DNA of 64,000 bases from Denitratisoma oestradiolicum (GCF_902813185.1 NZ_LR778301.1:2604001-2668000); one strand, 5' to 3'; positions 46,222 to 55,758 are shown, counted from the stretch's first letter. Notes: generated from the sequence alone by a model not told the origin. Translations and numbers: made by a program.

Positions 46222-47838
46222 TTACCTCAGATTCAGGCGGCGCGCTTCGCGCACGAAGTGGTCGGCCACGCGGTAGGCGTTGGCGACGATGGTCAGGGTC
46301 GGGTTGTAGCCCCCGGAGGTGGGGAAGCAACTGCCATCCACTACCCACAGGTTATCCACGTCATGACTGCGGCACCAGCGGTCAAGGACGGACTTTTCCG
46401 GATCGTCGCCCATGCGGCAGGTGCCCATCAGGTGGCCGGTGCTGCCCTGGGTCATGTCCACCACCCAGCTCTTCTCGGCGCCAGCGGCCTGGGCGATTTC
46501 CAGCATCTTCTGCTCGTAATAGGCCTTCAGCTTCAGGTCATTGGGATGATAGGCATGGGTAATGCGCCAGACCGGTAAGCCGTGCTCGTCCCGGTGGGTT
46601 GGATCGAGATCCACTTGATTGCCATGAACTGGCAGATCCTCGCCGATGGCGATCAGCGCATGCACCTGCTGGAACTGGCGCAGGTAATCCTTCAGGGCAC
46701 TCCCCCAGAGATTACCGGCGCTGCTGGCATAGACGACAGGTGTGGACGGATAGGCCTCGGTGACCACCGCGCCGCGCACAAAGCCACGGGCGGGATCGCT
46801 GGCGTGGAGGTCGTCGATCGCCTGTCCCGCCAGGGGGCCCAGCCAACCTCGGGTGACGGCCTCGTGGCGGTAATAGACAGCGGGCAGCAGGTGGTACATC
46901 AAATTGCGCCCTACCTGGCCGCTGCGGTTGGCCAGGCCATTGGCGAAGCGTCCGGAACGGGACATCAGGAGCAGGTGGGCGGAGCCCAGGCTGCCGCCGG
47001 CGAGAATGAACTGCCGCGCCCTGACCTCCTGCTGCTGCCCCTTGGCGTCCAGATAGCGGGCGGCCTTGATGCGCCCGGCATCATCGAGGACCAGTTCATG
47101 GACCAGGGATTCCGGCCGCAGGTCCAGCCGGCCCGTGGCCTGGGCGCGGGGCAGGCCCACCGACAGGGGGGAGGCCTTGGCATGGACCGGACAACCGAAC
47201 ATCACGCACATGCCGCTGTTGGTGCAGGCAGCCCGGTTCTGATAGGGCCGACTGTTCACCGCCAGGGGAATCTGGAACGGCGTGTAACCCAGCTTCTTCA
47301 CCCCCTGTTCGAAAACATGGCTGCCACTGCGGCGGGGATGGGGCGGATTGGGATAATTTTTCCCCGACTGCATGGCGTTATGCACCGCTCCGCCGGAGAC
47401 TCCATAGGCGGCCTCCGCCTTGTCATACCAAGGCGCCATTTCTGCCGCATCCACGGGCCAGTCGGCCAGGTTGGCGCCAGCCACCGGGCCGTCATGGCTC
47501 AGGGCCTTGAAATCGTCAGGTCTGAGGCGCCAGGCCATGGCACCCCAATGCACATTGCTGCCACCGACGCATTGCCCAATCATGGAAAAGTGCCGCGGCT
47601 GGGCGGTCTCCCCTTCCGCCTGGCGCACAGTCTCCTTCAGCTTGGGGGCGAAGCCGGTGGCACGAATGATGTTGGTCAGTTCGTCGTGGCCCATAAATTC
47701 CGCCGGACCAAGACGGGGGCCCCGCTCCAGGGCCACCACCGACATGCCGGCATGGGTCAGTTCGTCGATCATTACCCCGCCGCCGGCACCCGTGCCGATT
47801 ACGCAGACATCGAAAATTTTCTGGCGGCGGTTCGCCAT
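46222..47838 (-). CDS. GMC-family dehydrogenase, large subunit
   Basis: A 538-residue FAD enzyme. The dinucleotide motif VCVIGTGAGGGVMIDEL starts at about residue 10. The C-terminal GMC region has GHLMGTCRMGDDPEKSV and FPTSGGYNPTLTIVANA, including the catalytic histidine/asparagine region. It has no signal peptide, as expected for a partner of the Tat-exported subunit encoded next. It likely oxidises a sugar or alcohol in the periplasm. It begins one base from the end of the aldo/keto reductase gene. Confidence 0.93.
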   Translation of the reverse strand: MANRRQKIFDVCVIGTGAGGGVMIDELTHAGMSVVALERGPRLGPAEFMGHDELTNIIRATGFAPKLKETVRQAEGETAQPRHFSMIGQCVGGSNVHWGAMAWRLRPDDFKALSHDGPVAGANLADWPVDAAEMAPWYDKAEAAYGVSGGAVHNAMQSGKNYPNPPHPRRSGSHVFEQGVKKLGYTPFQIPLAVNSRPYQNRAACTNSGMCVMFGCPVHAKASPLSVGLPRAQATGRLDLRPESLVHELVLDDAGRIKAARYLDAKGQQQEVRARQFILAGGSLGSAHLLLMSRSGRFANGLANRSGQVGRNLMYHLLPAVYYRHEAVTRGWLGPLAGQAIDDLHASDPARGFVRGAVVTEAYPSTPVVYASSAGNLWGSALKDYLRQFQQVHALIAIGEDLPVHGNQVDLDPTHRDEHGLPVWRITHAYHPNDLKLKAYYEQKMLEIAQAAGAEKSWVVDMTQGSTGHLMGTCRMGDDPEKSVLDRWCRSHDVDNLWVVDGSCFPTSGGYNPTLTIVANAYRVADHFVREARRLNLR

Positions 47839-47839
47839 C

Positions 47840-48814
47840 TCAAGCTCCTTTCAATTGGCGCAGTTCCTCGGTATCAAGCCGGATCGCACAGGCGTCGATA
47901 CTTTCCCGCAATTGGACAACGGAACTGCAACCGATGATGGGCACCGTCGCCCAGGTCTGGGAAGTCAAATAGGCCAGCACGATGTCGTTCACCGAGGCGC
48001 CCCGGCGGGCGGCAATGGTCTTCAGCACGTCCACCTTGCGCAGATTGACGTCGCTGTAATAAAGCGCCGCCACATCCGGAGAAATGGCCTCCCTGGCCAT
48101 GCCGGCTGCCAGCTTGCTGAAAATGCCGCGACTCTGTCCCGAGTAGGGGATCATTGTCATGCCAGCCTGATGCAACACCTGATAGCCGTCCTCGTAATAG
48201 CCTCCCGGCGCATAGCTCATCATCGCGGTGCGGTCCGGCTCGGCCAGGCCCCACATGGGCTGGCAGGCGACAAAGCCGACGTGGCCCAGGCTGGCGGCGT
48301 ACTGCTGGGCCTCCAGGATACGATCCACACTCCAGTTGGAACAGCCGAAGTAGCGGATATGGCCGGCCTGCTGGTGGTCGATCAACGCATCGACGATTTC
48401 CCTCACCGGGCAGCTGGGGTCGTCCCGATGCAGCCAGTAGAGATCGATGAAGTCGACCCCCAGCAGCGCCAGGCTGCCCATCAGGTCGGACTCCAGCAGC
48501 GCCGGGGTCACCCGCAACGCGTAGTCGCCCTTGCGGTAATCGAACTCGCAGCCCTTGGTGGCCAGCACGTAATCGGCCCGGGGTTTGCCTTTCAGCAACT
48601 CGCCCAGGGTGCGTTCGCTGGCGGCGTTGGGAATGTCGGGAATCCAGTCGCCGTAGGAATGGGCGGTGTCAATGAAGTTGCCGCCGCCGGCGAAGAAGGT
48701 GTCCAGAATCTCACCCGCCTTGTCCAGGGGCTGGGCGGTGCCGAACATGTTGGTGCCCAGACAGAGCTGGCTGACGCTGAGGTCGGTATTGGCAAGAGAA
48801 AGTTTCTTCAGCAT
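47840..48814 (-). CDS. Aldo/keto reductase
   Basis: A 324-residue NADPH-dependent reductase. Catalytic tetrad residues appear in DTAHSYGDW (Asp, Tyr), the Lys region YVLATKGCEF, and DFIDLYWLHRDDP (His). The C-terminal segment VPIIGCSSVVQLRE binds cofactor. It is the first gene of a tight operon with the GMC dehydrogenase and its small subunit. Together they may interconvert a sugar-like substrate. The specific substrate is unknown. Confidence 0.92.
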   Translation of the reverse strand: MLKKLSLANTDLSVSQLCLGTNMFGTAQPLDKAGEILDTFFAGGGNFIDTAHSYGDWIPDIPNAASERTLGELLKGKPRADYVLATKGCEFDYRKGDYALRVTPALLESDLMGSLALLGVDFIDLYWLHRDDPSCPVREIVDALIDHQQAGHIRYFGCSNWSVDRILEAQQYAASLGHVGFVACQPMWGLAEPDRTAMMSYAPGGYYEDGYQVLHQAGMTMIPYSGQSRGIFSKLAAGMAREAISPDVAALYYSDVNLRKVDVLKTIAARRGASVNDIVLAYLTSQTWATVPIIGCSSVVQLRESIDACAIRLDTEELRQLKGA

Positions 48815-48968
48815 GGGAGATCCTTTTATCAGGAAAGCTTTTTGGCAATCCGCAAAGATATGGGGGAGCAGAATATCCGTTTTTCCAAGTACAGAAGCCC
48901 CTCCCCCGAGATGGGAAAGAAGGGCTTACGTAGGAAGGCTGCCCGAAAAGACAGGAGCGGGCTGGTAT

Positions 48969-50189
48969 TTATCTGGTCCGCTGCCTGGCGATGAACTCGT
49001 CGAGCACCTGGTACAGGTACTGGCAGTCCTCGACGGTCATGGTCGGATGGCAGGGCAGCATCAGGCCGTTGCGCATCACCCGCTCCGCATTGGGACAACC
49101 CTCGGGATCGACGCGGTACTCCACACCCTTCATCATTGGCTGGCGCGCAGCATGACCGGAGAAAATCACCCGCGTGAAGATGCCCGCATCCTCCAGATGG
49201 ATTTGCAGCTCCCGCCGGCTCCAGCCCAGTTCCGGCCGCAGCATCACCGGATAGCAGATCCAGGTGGTGAATACCTCGGGATGAACCCGGGCCTTGATGA
49301 ACACGTCCGAATTCTTCTCCAGATACTGCGCGTGAAGATCGAAGCGCTCCTGGCGCAGACGGGTGAACATGTCCAGCTTGTTGAGCTGCTCGTGGCCAAA
49401 GGCCGCACCCGCCTCGTTGGGGATGAAACCGTAGGCGATTTCCTCGAAGATGAACATCCCGTCGTACTCGATGTCCCCCAGGTTTTCCAGGAAGCGGCCA
49501 TCGCTGTCGCCCTTGCGGGTGCCGTGCATGAACTTCTCGGACGAGCGACCCCAGTTGCGCAGCATCAGGGCGCGATCCCAAAGCTTCTCGTCATTGACCG
49601 CCACCAGGCCGCCGTTGCCCAGGCAGGTGATGATGTGGAAGATCGAGAAGCTGGTGACGCTGATGTGAGCCCGCTCACCGGCAGGCCGGCCCCGGTAGGT
49701 GCCGCCCAGAGTGTCGCAACTGTCCTCGATCAGAATCAGATTGTGCTTGTCGGCGATGGCCCGCAGCCGGTCCCAGTCGGGCATGCCGCCCACCAGGTTG
49801 GGAATCAGCATGGCCCGGGTCTTGGGGGTAATGTTGCGCTCGATCTTGTCGATATCGATCTGGTAGGTATCCGGTTCCACATCCACCAGCACCGGCACCA
49901 AGCCGTTGAGCACGATGCCGGAGATGTCGGTGCCAAAGGTCAGGGTCGGGGTGATCACCTCCGACCCCTTGGGCAGGTCGCACAGGCGCAGGGCCAGCAA
50001 TAGCGCACAACTGCCGGAGTTGACCATGATCCCGTACTTGTGACCCAGCAGCTTGGCGCACCGGGCCTCGAAGGTCTGGGTCTGCTCCCCCACCACCATG
50101 CTGGTCTTCATCACATTCACTACCGCGTCGATCTCCTTTTGATCGAGCATGGCGCCACCGTACAAAATTTGTCGCTTCGCGATTGTCAT
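48969..50189 (-). CDS. DegT/DnrJ/EryC1-fold protein with His in place of the PLP lysine (RfbH/ColD-like)
   Basis: A 406-residue PLP-fold protein resembling sugar aminotransferases (NSGSCALLLALRL and LIEDSCDTLGGTY). The residue that normally holds PLP is His185 in SFSIFHIITCLGNGG instead of Lys. Histidine at this site is known from sugar 3-dehydrases (RfbH/E1 and ColD), and the GIFTRVIFSGHAARQP segment also resembles RfbH. A dehydrase acting on an NDP-4-keto-6-deoxysugar is therefore a better guess than an aminotransferase. No sugar-nucleotide genes are adjacent. The start at 50189 has GGAAACAGG in front; the frame is open to 50486 without support. Confidence 0.8.
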   Translation of the reverse strand: MTIAKRQILYGGAMLDQKEIDAVVNVMKTSMVVGEQTQTFEARCAKLLGHKYGIMVNSGSCALLLALRLCDLPKGSEVITPTLTFGTDISGIVLNGLVPVLVDVEPDTYQIDIDKIERNITPKTRAMLIPNLVGGMPDWDRLRAIADKHNLILIEDSCDTLGGTYRGRPAGERAHISVTSFSIFHIITCLGNGGLVAVNDEKLWDRALMLRNWGRSSEKFMHGTRKGDSDGRFLENLGDIEYDGMFIFEEIAYGFIPNEAGAAFGHEQLNKLDMFTRLRQERFDLHAQYLEKNSDVFIKARVHPEVFTTWICYPVMLRPELGWSRRELQIHLEDAGIFTRVIFSGHAARQPMMKGVEYRVDPEGCPNAERVMRNGLMLPCHPTMTVEDCQYLYQVLDEFIARQRTR

Positions 50190-50894
50190 CCTGTTTCCCT
50201 TTCCTGGGTTGGTCCATTGGCCCGATCTACCACCGTGCCATGGAGGTGAATTATGGGCAGGACGCTGTCGTCCTTCGAGGTCGCAAATTTGCAATAGGGG
50301 GACTAAATTGCTCAGCTTATTGCCGCAAACCCCGATTCGGTGCAGCATAAGCGTCCCATCGATGGGGAAAAGATCGTGAACGGTTCCGGCGGATTTCACC
50401 CTGACTCCACGGTGGGATACAGACTCCATCGACGAAGATCTGCCCCGGCTTCTGGCACGGGCACTGCGCGATATTCTTGAGTACATCGAAATGTTCTACG
50501 CCCATGTAGTCACGGGCATACGAATGACATTTCTCCGGTAGCGTTCAAATAGCAGCGTCCAGCGACAGCAAACTGTCTCTTGGGGCCGGAGTAATTGCGG
50601 CAGCAATGTTGGCTTGACAGTCCCTGGGAGAAAAACCTGTCCAAGATTTGAAAGTACGGGAAAACGAACCGATTGCGTTGAAAATTTCGCCGTGTCGCTA
50701 CTCGCTACAACAAACTCGCTGAACGCTTCGCTTCCTTCATCGCACTGACCACTGCTGCCATTGGGCGCGTTTGATTGACAACGACCCATGAGCAACTCTC
50801 GGATTCGTAACGACCACGAGCCTGATATCAGTGCCTTCGCCCCATGAACCGACTAGTCGCCGAATTCAACCGGCGAAAGGAGTGCTCCAACCGT
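50190..50894. other. Scarred intergenic region
   Basis: About 700 bases upstream of the DegT-like gene and downstream of gap. No intact gene is recognised. It contains a short remnant resembling the end of an IS3-type transposase at 50461-50541. The remainder shows only short out-of-context frames. Confidence 0.5.
50461..50541 (+). pseudogene. Possible remnant of an IS3-family transposase C-terminus
   Basis: Translation reads ALRDILEYIEMFYAHV and then an unrelated tail to a stop. The RD.LEYIE.FY motif is a hallmark near the C-terminus of IS3-type OrfB transposases. Only about 16 residues match, so this is a guess from a short motif. Confidence 0.35.
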
Positions 50895-51899
50895 TCAGCG
50901 CCATGTAGAGATAGCCCGCGCCATTTCCAGCAACTTGTTGGCGTAGCCCCATTCGTTGTCATACCAGCAGACCACCTTGACGAAGGTATTGTCCAGAGCA
51001 ATGCCGGCTTCGGCGTCGAAGACGGAGGTGCAGGAATCGCCGCGAAAGTCGGTGGCCACCACCTTGTCCTCCGTATAGCCCAGCACACCTTTCATGTCCC
51101 CCTCTGCGGCGGTCTTCATGGCCCGGCAGATTTCCTCATAACCGGCAGACTGGTGCAGCTCCACCGTCAGGTCCATTACCGACACATCGGCAGTGGGCAC
51201 ACGAAAGGACAGGCCGGTGAGCTTACCCTTCAACGCAGGCAGCACGGCGCCAAGGGCACTGGCCGAACTGGTCGAGCAGGGAATGATATTTTCGAGCATG
51301 GCTCGTCCACTGCGCCAGATCTGGGGCGACGGCCCGTCAACCACCTTTTGTGCGATGGTGGCTGGATGGATGGTGGTCATCAGGCCACGCTTGATGCCCC
51401 AGTTGTCGTTCAGCACCTTGGCCACGGGGGCCAGGCAATTGGTGGTGCAGGAGGCATTGGAGATGATGTCCTGGCCGGCATAGGTCTGGTCGTTCACGCC
51501 GAAGACGAACATGGGGGTGTCATCATCGGCAGGGGCGGACATGATCGCCTTTTTGGCGCCAGCGGTGAGGTGTCGAGCGGCTGCGCCCCGGGTCAGAAAA
51601 CGACCAGTGGATTCGATCACGAGATCGGCACCGATCTCGTTCCACTTCAGCTCGGCGGGGTCCTTGAGGGCGGTGAGGCGGATCTTCCTGCCATTGACGA
51701 TCAGGGTGTTGCCCTCGACGGCGACACTGCCCTTGAAGCGGCCATGGACGGAGTCGTACTTGAGCAGGTAGGCCAGGTGGCCGGGCTCCAGCAGGTCGTT
51801 GATGCCGACGATTTCGATGTCAGCGAAGTTCTGAACCGCCGCCCGGAAAACCATGCGGCCGATGCGGCCAAAACCGTTGATGCCAAGCTTGAAAATCAT
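50895..51899 (-). CDS. gap: Glyceraldehyde-3-phosphate dehydrogenase, divergent type
   Basis: Converts glyceraldehyde-3-phosphate to 1,3-bisphosphoglycerate with NAD. The 334 residues carry the N-terminal [16 protein letters not shown], the catalytic [12 protein letters not shown] near residue 150, and the C-terminal [11 protein letters not shown]. The central catalytic segment is unusual: [11 protein letters not shown] replaces the common TTVHA.T.TQK, and [11 protein letters not shown] replaces PSSTGAAKAVG. The catalytic Cys and His remain. The gene stands alone among remnants, so it may be a second, specialised GAPDH rather than the main glycolytic copy. Confidence 0.9.
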   Translation of the reverse strand: MIFKLGINGFGRIGRMVFRAAVQNFADIEIVGINDLLEPGHLAYLLKYDSVHGRFKGSVAVEGNTLIVNGRKIRLTALKDPAELKWNEIGADLVIESTGRFLTRGAAARHLTAGAKKAIMSAPADDDTPMFVFGVNDQTYAGQDIISNASCTTNCLAPVAKVLNDNWGIKRGLMTTIHPATIAQKVVDGPSPQIWRSGRAMLENIIPCSTSSASALGAVLPALKGKLTGLSFRVPTADVSVMDLTVELHQSAGYEEICRAMKTAAEGDMKGVLGYTEDKVVATDFRGDSCTSVFDAEAGIALDNTFVKVVCWYDNEWGYANKLLEMARAISTWR

Positions 51900-52455
51900 T
51901 GATTGCTATCTGAAAAGCAGTGTCCCTACCCCCTGACCCAGTCACGGGAGCACCGTCGGCATACTCATAAACGCCCTGGTGGATGGAAATCGTTCCCCTG
52001 CCCGATTAGATCACATAAGAATTGCTGGAGTCACCCGAAGACAGGCGAGGTCTATTCCATCTCCCCTCCCAAGAAGAATTCATCCCCAGTCCGCAAATGT
52101 CCCGGGCCACATCGATGATGGTCGCCATCATGAATTCTGAATTCGGCCCGCTTCTGGATAGGTTGCTTGCCGGGCTCCCGGGGGTGTCTGGCCAAAATGA
52201 GTACCGGGAAGCATTATGTATCCAGAAGATGAATCTCACACTTAATTGTTCATTTTGCTGCGGTGCGATGAGTATCAGTAAGTGCAGGGGTTTCGGCCTG
52301 TTCCTCCGTTCAGGTTCAGGTTTGGGCTCATATTTCAGGGTGGCACAACCAATTGCCCTATGCTGTGTTTGCGTTAATCGGCAGTTCCTGTCGGAATTCC
52401 GACCTTTGAGGGCGGCACGATCCTTTCCATTCATTTGATTTCGCAAAGGGCAGTC
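51900..52455. other. Intergenic region, no gene recognised
   Basis: About 550 bases between gap and the thiolase fragment. Lower GC than its surroundings in 52200-52400. Open frames exist on both strands but none has a recognisable product or ribosome site, so I do not call them. Confidence 0.4.
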
Positions 52456-52743
52456 ATGACTGACGTCTATATCTACGACCACGTTCGCACGCCGCGGGGC
52501 AAGGGCAAGCCGGATGATGGTCTGCACGAGATCACGTCTGTGCAACTGGCGGCGCAGATGATGGGCGCCCTGCGGGATCGGAATTCCCTGGACACCTCCC
52601 TGGTGGAAGACGTGCTCCTGGGCTGCGTGGTATCGGTGGGCGAGCAGTTCGCGCCGACCCGATTGCTGCGGGACATAGCGAAGAACGGCCAGGTCTTCTA
52701 CGGCACCACACGCATCACTCCGCCAGCGGCACAGCAGGTTTAA
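52456..52743 (+). pseudogene. Truncated thiolase (acetyl-CoA acetyltransferase) N-terminus
   Basis: The first 63 or so residues (MTDVYIYDHVRTPRGKGKPD through VEDVLLGCVVSVGEQ) match the start of a FadA-type thiolase. The sequence then changes to an unrelated tail (FAPTRLLRDIAKNGQVFYG) and stops at residue 95, while thiolases need about 400 residues and a Cys nucleophile near 90. The break after GEQ suggests a deletion or rearrangement. It lies just before the catabolic run and was probably once part of it. Confidence 0.75.
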
Positions 52744-52852
52744 AGGCGATTTGCCAGGGGGCGCGGGGAAATTCAAAGGCGGGCTGTCGCAGTCATGTCC
52801 TGTTTTTTTCCGTGTCCCTCGTGATCTAAAAGCTTTTTGGGGAATATGACAG

Positions 52853-54487
52853 ATGCCCGCCATCGAAACATTTGATTACATCGTAGTAGGGGCCGGCTCG
52901 GCCGGTTCCGTGCTGGCCAGCCGCCTGTCCGAGGATGCTGATGTCCGGGTACTGCTGCTGGAGGCTGGCGGCGACGACAAGGACTATCTGCTCCAGGTGC
53001 CGGCCGGCTGGGGCAAGATCATGCTTGATCCCAAGTATGCCTGGGTGCATCAGACGACGCCCCAGGCCGCGATGGAGCGGCGTTCCCTTGCCATGCCGCG
53101 GGGCAAGGTGATGGGTGGCTGCTCCTCGATCAACGGCCTGATCTATGTGCGGGGCCAACACCAGGATTACGACGACTGGGCGGCGGCCGGCGCCACCGGC
53201 TGGAGCTGGAAGGAAGTGCTGCCGTACTTCATCCGTTCCGAGGACTGGTCGGGCAAGCCCAGCGCCTATCGCGGCCGGGGCGGGCCCTTGCAGGTGTCCG
53301 AGCTGTTCGAGCGCACGGCTTTCGGCGAGGCGGTGCTTCAGGCCTCGGTGCAAACCGGGATTCCCTTCAACGAGGATTTCAACGGCGCGTCCCAGGAAGG
53401 CATCGGCTGGGTGCAGATGACGGGCCGCGATCATCGCCGCTGCTCGGTGTCCTACGGCTATCTGCGGGAAGCGAAACAGCATCCCAACCTGCGCATCGAG
53501 ACCCGTGCCCTGGCCAACCGCCTGTTGTGGGAGGGCAAGGCCGTCGTCGGCGTCGAGTATCGGCAGCAGGGACAGCTACGGCAGGCCCGCGCCAACCGCG
53601 AAGTGCTGGTGGCGGCCGGTGCCATCCGCTCCCCCCAGTTGTTGATGCTCTCCGGCATCGGTCCCGGCGCGCAACTGCAGCAGCATGGCATCCCGGTGGT
53701 GGCGGACCGCGCCGGCGTCGGCACCAACCTCCAGGATCATCTGGTGTTTCCGATGGGTTGGCGCTTCAAGCCCGGCGGCCCCAGCCATAACGCGAACCTC
53801 GCCGGCTGGCGCCTGGTGCGGGAGGTGCTGCGTTTCCTGATCTGGAAGAAGGGGGCGATGAACATGTCCTCCGGTGAGGTGATGATGTTCCTCAAGAGCG
53901 AACCGACGCTCAGCCGGCCCGATATCCAGGTCCATTGCCTGCCGGTGACCGGCGACGTGGAGGCCAAGCTGGAGCGGGGCGTGGATATTCCCCACCAGGC
54001 GCCGGGCATGACCCTGGCGCCCTGTGGCCTGCGGCCCCAGTCGCGCGGCAGCGTGAGCCTGGCTTCCGCCGATCCCGCCGCCATGATGAACGTGGATCCC
54101 AACTACCTGGCCGTGGCCGACGACTGGCGCATCCTGCGGGCCTCCATCGACATCCTGCGTCGAGTCGCCCAGGCGCCGGCGCTGGCGCCGCTGATCGAGT
54201 GCGAACTCTATCCCGGCGCGGACGCCGTCACGGACGAGGCAATCCGGGAACAGGTGATCCGCAGCGCTTCCACCGGGCACCATCCGGTGGGCACCTGCCG
54301 CATGGGATCGGACGCCGACTCGGTGGTGGATCCGGAACTGAAAGTGCGGGGGGTCGAGCGCCTGCGCGTGATCGACGCTTCCGTCATACCTTGCCTGCCC
54401 TCGGGCAACACCAACGCGCCAGTGGTGATGATCGCCGAACGGGCCGCCGACCTGATCCGCGGCCGGACGCCCTTGGTGGCCGCTTGA
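52853..54487 (+). CDS. GMC oxidoreductase, choline-dehydrogenase-like
   Basis: A 544-residue FAD-dependent alcohol dehydrogenase. N-terminal YIVVGAGSAGSVLASRLSED, PRGKVMGGCSSINGLIYVRG, and the C-terminal GHHPVGTCRMGSDADSVVDP and DASVIPCLPSGNTNAP are all present, including the catalytic histidine region. No export signal, so cytoplasmic. It heads the plus-strand catabolic run and probably oxidises a primary alcohol to an aldehyde; the substrate is unknown. Confidence 0.93.
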   Translation: MPAIETFDYIVVGAGSAGSVLASRLSEDADVRVLLLEAGGDDKDYLLQVPAGWGKIMLDPKYAWVHQTTPQAAMERRSLAMPRGKVMGGCSSINGLIYVRGQHQDYDDWAAAGATGWSWKEVLPYFIRSEDWSGKPSAYRGRGGPLQVSELFERTAFGEAVLQASVQTGIPFNEDFNGASQEGIGWVQMTGRDHRRCSVSYGYLREAKQHPNLRIETRALANRLLWEGKAVVGVEYRQQGQLRQARANREVLVAAGAIRSPQLLMLSGIGPGAQLQQHGIPVVADRAGVGTNLQDHLVFPMGWRFKPGGPSHNANLAGWRLVREVLRFLIWKKGAMNMSSGEVMMFLKSEPTLSRPDIQVHCLPVTGDVEAKLERGVDIPHQAPGMTLAPCGLRPQSRGSVSLASADPAAMMNVDPNYLAVADDWRILRASIDILRRVAQAPALAPLIECELYPGADAVTDEAIREQVIRSASTGHHPVGTCRMGSDADSVVDPELKVRGVERLRVIDASVIPCLPSGNTNAPVVMIAERAADLIRGRTPLVAA

Positions 54488-54531
54488 TGGTGGCTTCTTG
54501 AAAGCGATTTGAAACGCAAAGGAAACCCATC

Positions 54532-55620
54532 GTGAATTTTGATTTTTCCGACGACCAGCGGCTGTTGCAGGCGGAAGTGGGCAAGATGCTGGCGGAGACC
54601 AGCACCTCCGCTGCCGTGCGCCAGGTACTGGGTGGTGAGGCGGCCTATTCCGCGACCGTCTGGCGCAACCTGATCGACATGGGCGCGGCGGCGGCGGCGA
54701 TTCCCGAAGCCTACGGCGGCGCGGGCCTGGGTCACCTGGAACTGTGCCTGGTGGCGGAAGAAGCCGGGCGCCACCTGGCGCCGGTGCCCCTGTCGTCCTC
54801 CTTCTATCTGGCTGCCGAAGCCCTGGTCCATGGCGGCAGCGAGGGCCAGAAACAGCAATGGCTGCCCCGCATCGCGTCGGGTGAAGTAATCGCCACTGCC
54901 GTCCTGGGAAGCACGGAGACCTACCTGGCGACGCCGCTGGCCTTCGACGGCAAGACCCTCAATGGCAAGGCGGCCGTGGTGCCCGACGGTATGGTGGCGG
55001 GCCTGGCGGTACTGAAAGCGGGCGTTGACCTGGTGCTGGTGGACCTGTCGGCCGCAGGCGTCAGCCGCAAGCCACTGTCCTCCCAGGACCCGACCCGGCC
55101 CTATGCGGAACTGAGCTTCGCCAACACCCCGGCCGAGAAGCTGGCCGGGGGCAAGAGTGGCGCCGCCGTGGCGGCCCGGGTGCTGAACGGCGCCGCTGTA
55201 CTGCTGGCCTTCGAACAAGTGGGGGGCGCGACCCGGATCCTGGAAATCAGCCGGGACTACGCCCTGGAGCGCAAGGCCTTCGGCCGCCAGATCGGCGGCT
55301 TCCAGGCCCTGAAACACAAGATGGCGGACATCTATACCCGCAATGAACTGGCCCGGGTCCATGCCTACTACGGCGCCTGGGCGCTGTCCTCGGACGCCCC
55401 GGAACTGGCCCTGGCCGCCGGCGCCGCCCGGGTGGCGGCCACCACCGCCTACAACTTTGCCGCCGAGGAGGGCATCGAGATCCACGGCGGCATCGGCTTC
55501 ACCTGGGAAATGGATTGCCACCTGTACTACCGCCGGGCCCGTTACCTGGCCCAAGTGATCGGCAGCGAACATGCCTGGCGCGGGCAGCTGGCCGACGAAC
55601 TCGTGAAGGAGGCGGCATAG
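54532..55620 (+). CDS. Acyl-CoA dehydrogenase, short form (possible partner subunit)
   Basis: A 362-residue acyl-CoA dehydrogenase starting with GTG. N-terminal FDFSDDQRLLQAEVGKML, ALERKAFGRQIGGFQALKH and IEIHGGIGFTWEMDCHLYYRR are family features. It is shorter than usual and less conserved in the middle (160-220). The next gene is a full-length acyl-CoA dehydrogenase. Such adjacent unequal pairs form alpha2beta2 enzymes in steroid side-chain degradation, which is a possible model here. Confidence 0.88.
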   Translation: MNFDFSDDQRLLQAEVGKMLAETSTSAAVRQVLGGEAAYSATVWRNLIDMGAAAAAIPEAYGGAGLGHLELCLVAEEAGRHLAPVPLSSSFYLAAEALVHGGSEGQKQQWLPRIASGEVIATAVLGSTETYLATPLAFDGKTLNGKAAVVPDGMVAGLAVLKAGVDLVLVDLSAAGVSRKPLSSQDPTRPYAELSFANTPAEKLAGGKSGAAVAARVLNGAAVLLAFEQVGGATRILEISRDYALERKAFGRQIGGFQALKHKMADIYTRNELARVHAYYGAWALSSDAPELALAAGAARVAATTAYNFAAEEGIEIHGGIGFTWEMDCHLYYRRARYLAQVIGSEHAWRGQLADELVKEAA

Positions 55621-55650
55621 GACGCCGCCTCCAGAGGAAAGAAAGGACCA

Positions 55651-55713
55651 TCCCCCTGACCCCCTTCCCGGGGAAGGGGGCAACGAAGGATGCTCGCGGG
55701 CGCTGCCCGCTCG
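55651..55713 (+). repeat. Dispersed palindromic repeat, copy C (divergent)
   Basis: TCCCCCTGACCCCC leads into a perfect hairpin (CCCCCTTCCC/GGGAAGGGGG, 55660-55680) followed by CAACGAAGGATGCTCGCGGG and GCTGCCCGCTCG. The layout (C-rich run, hairpin, GCTCG-ending tail) resembles copies A and B but the match is looser. It separates the two acyl-CoA dehydrogenase genes. Confidence 0.4.
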
Positions 55714-55758
55714 ATTGATTGAGGGTTGTCCCCGTGGGATGACCGTGCGGAGGAAATG

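Noticed and set aside
52645..52743. Tail of the thiolase fragment as a nucleotidyltransferase piece
   Set aside because: LLRDIAKNGQVFYG faintly recalls such proteins, but the match is too short to support.
52006..52863. 285-codon minus-strand open frame across the gap-GMC spacer
   Set aside because: It runs antisense to the thiolase fragment, has no recognisable domain, and its composition is irregular.
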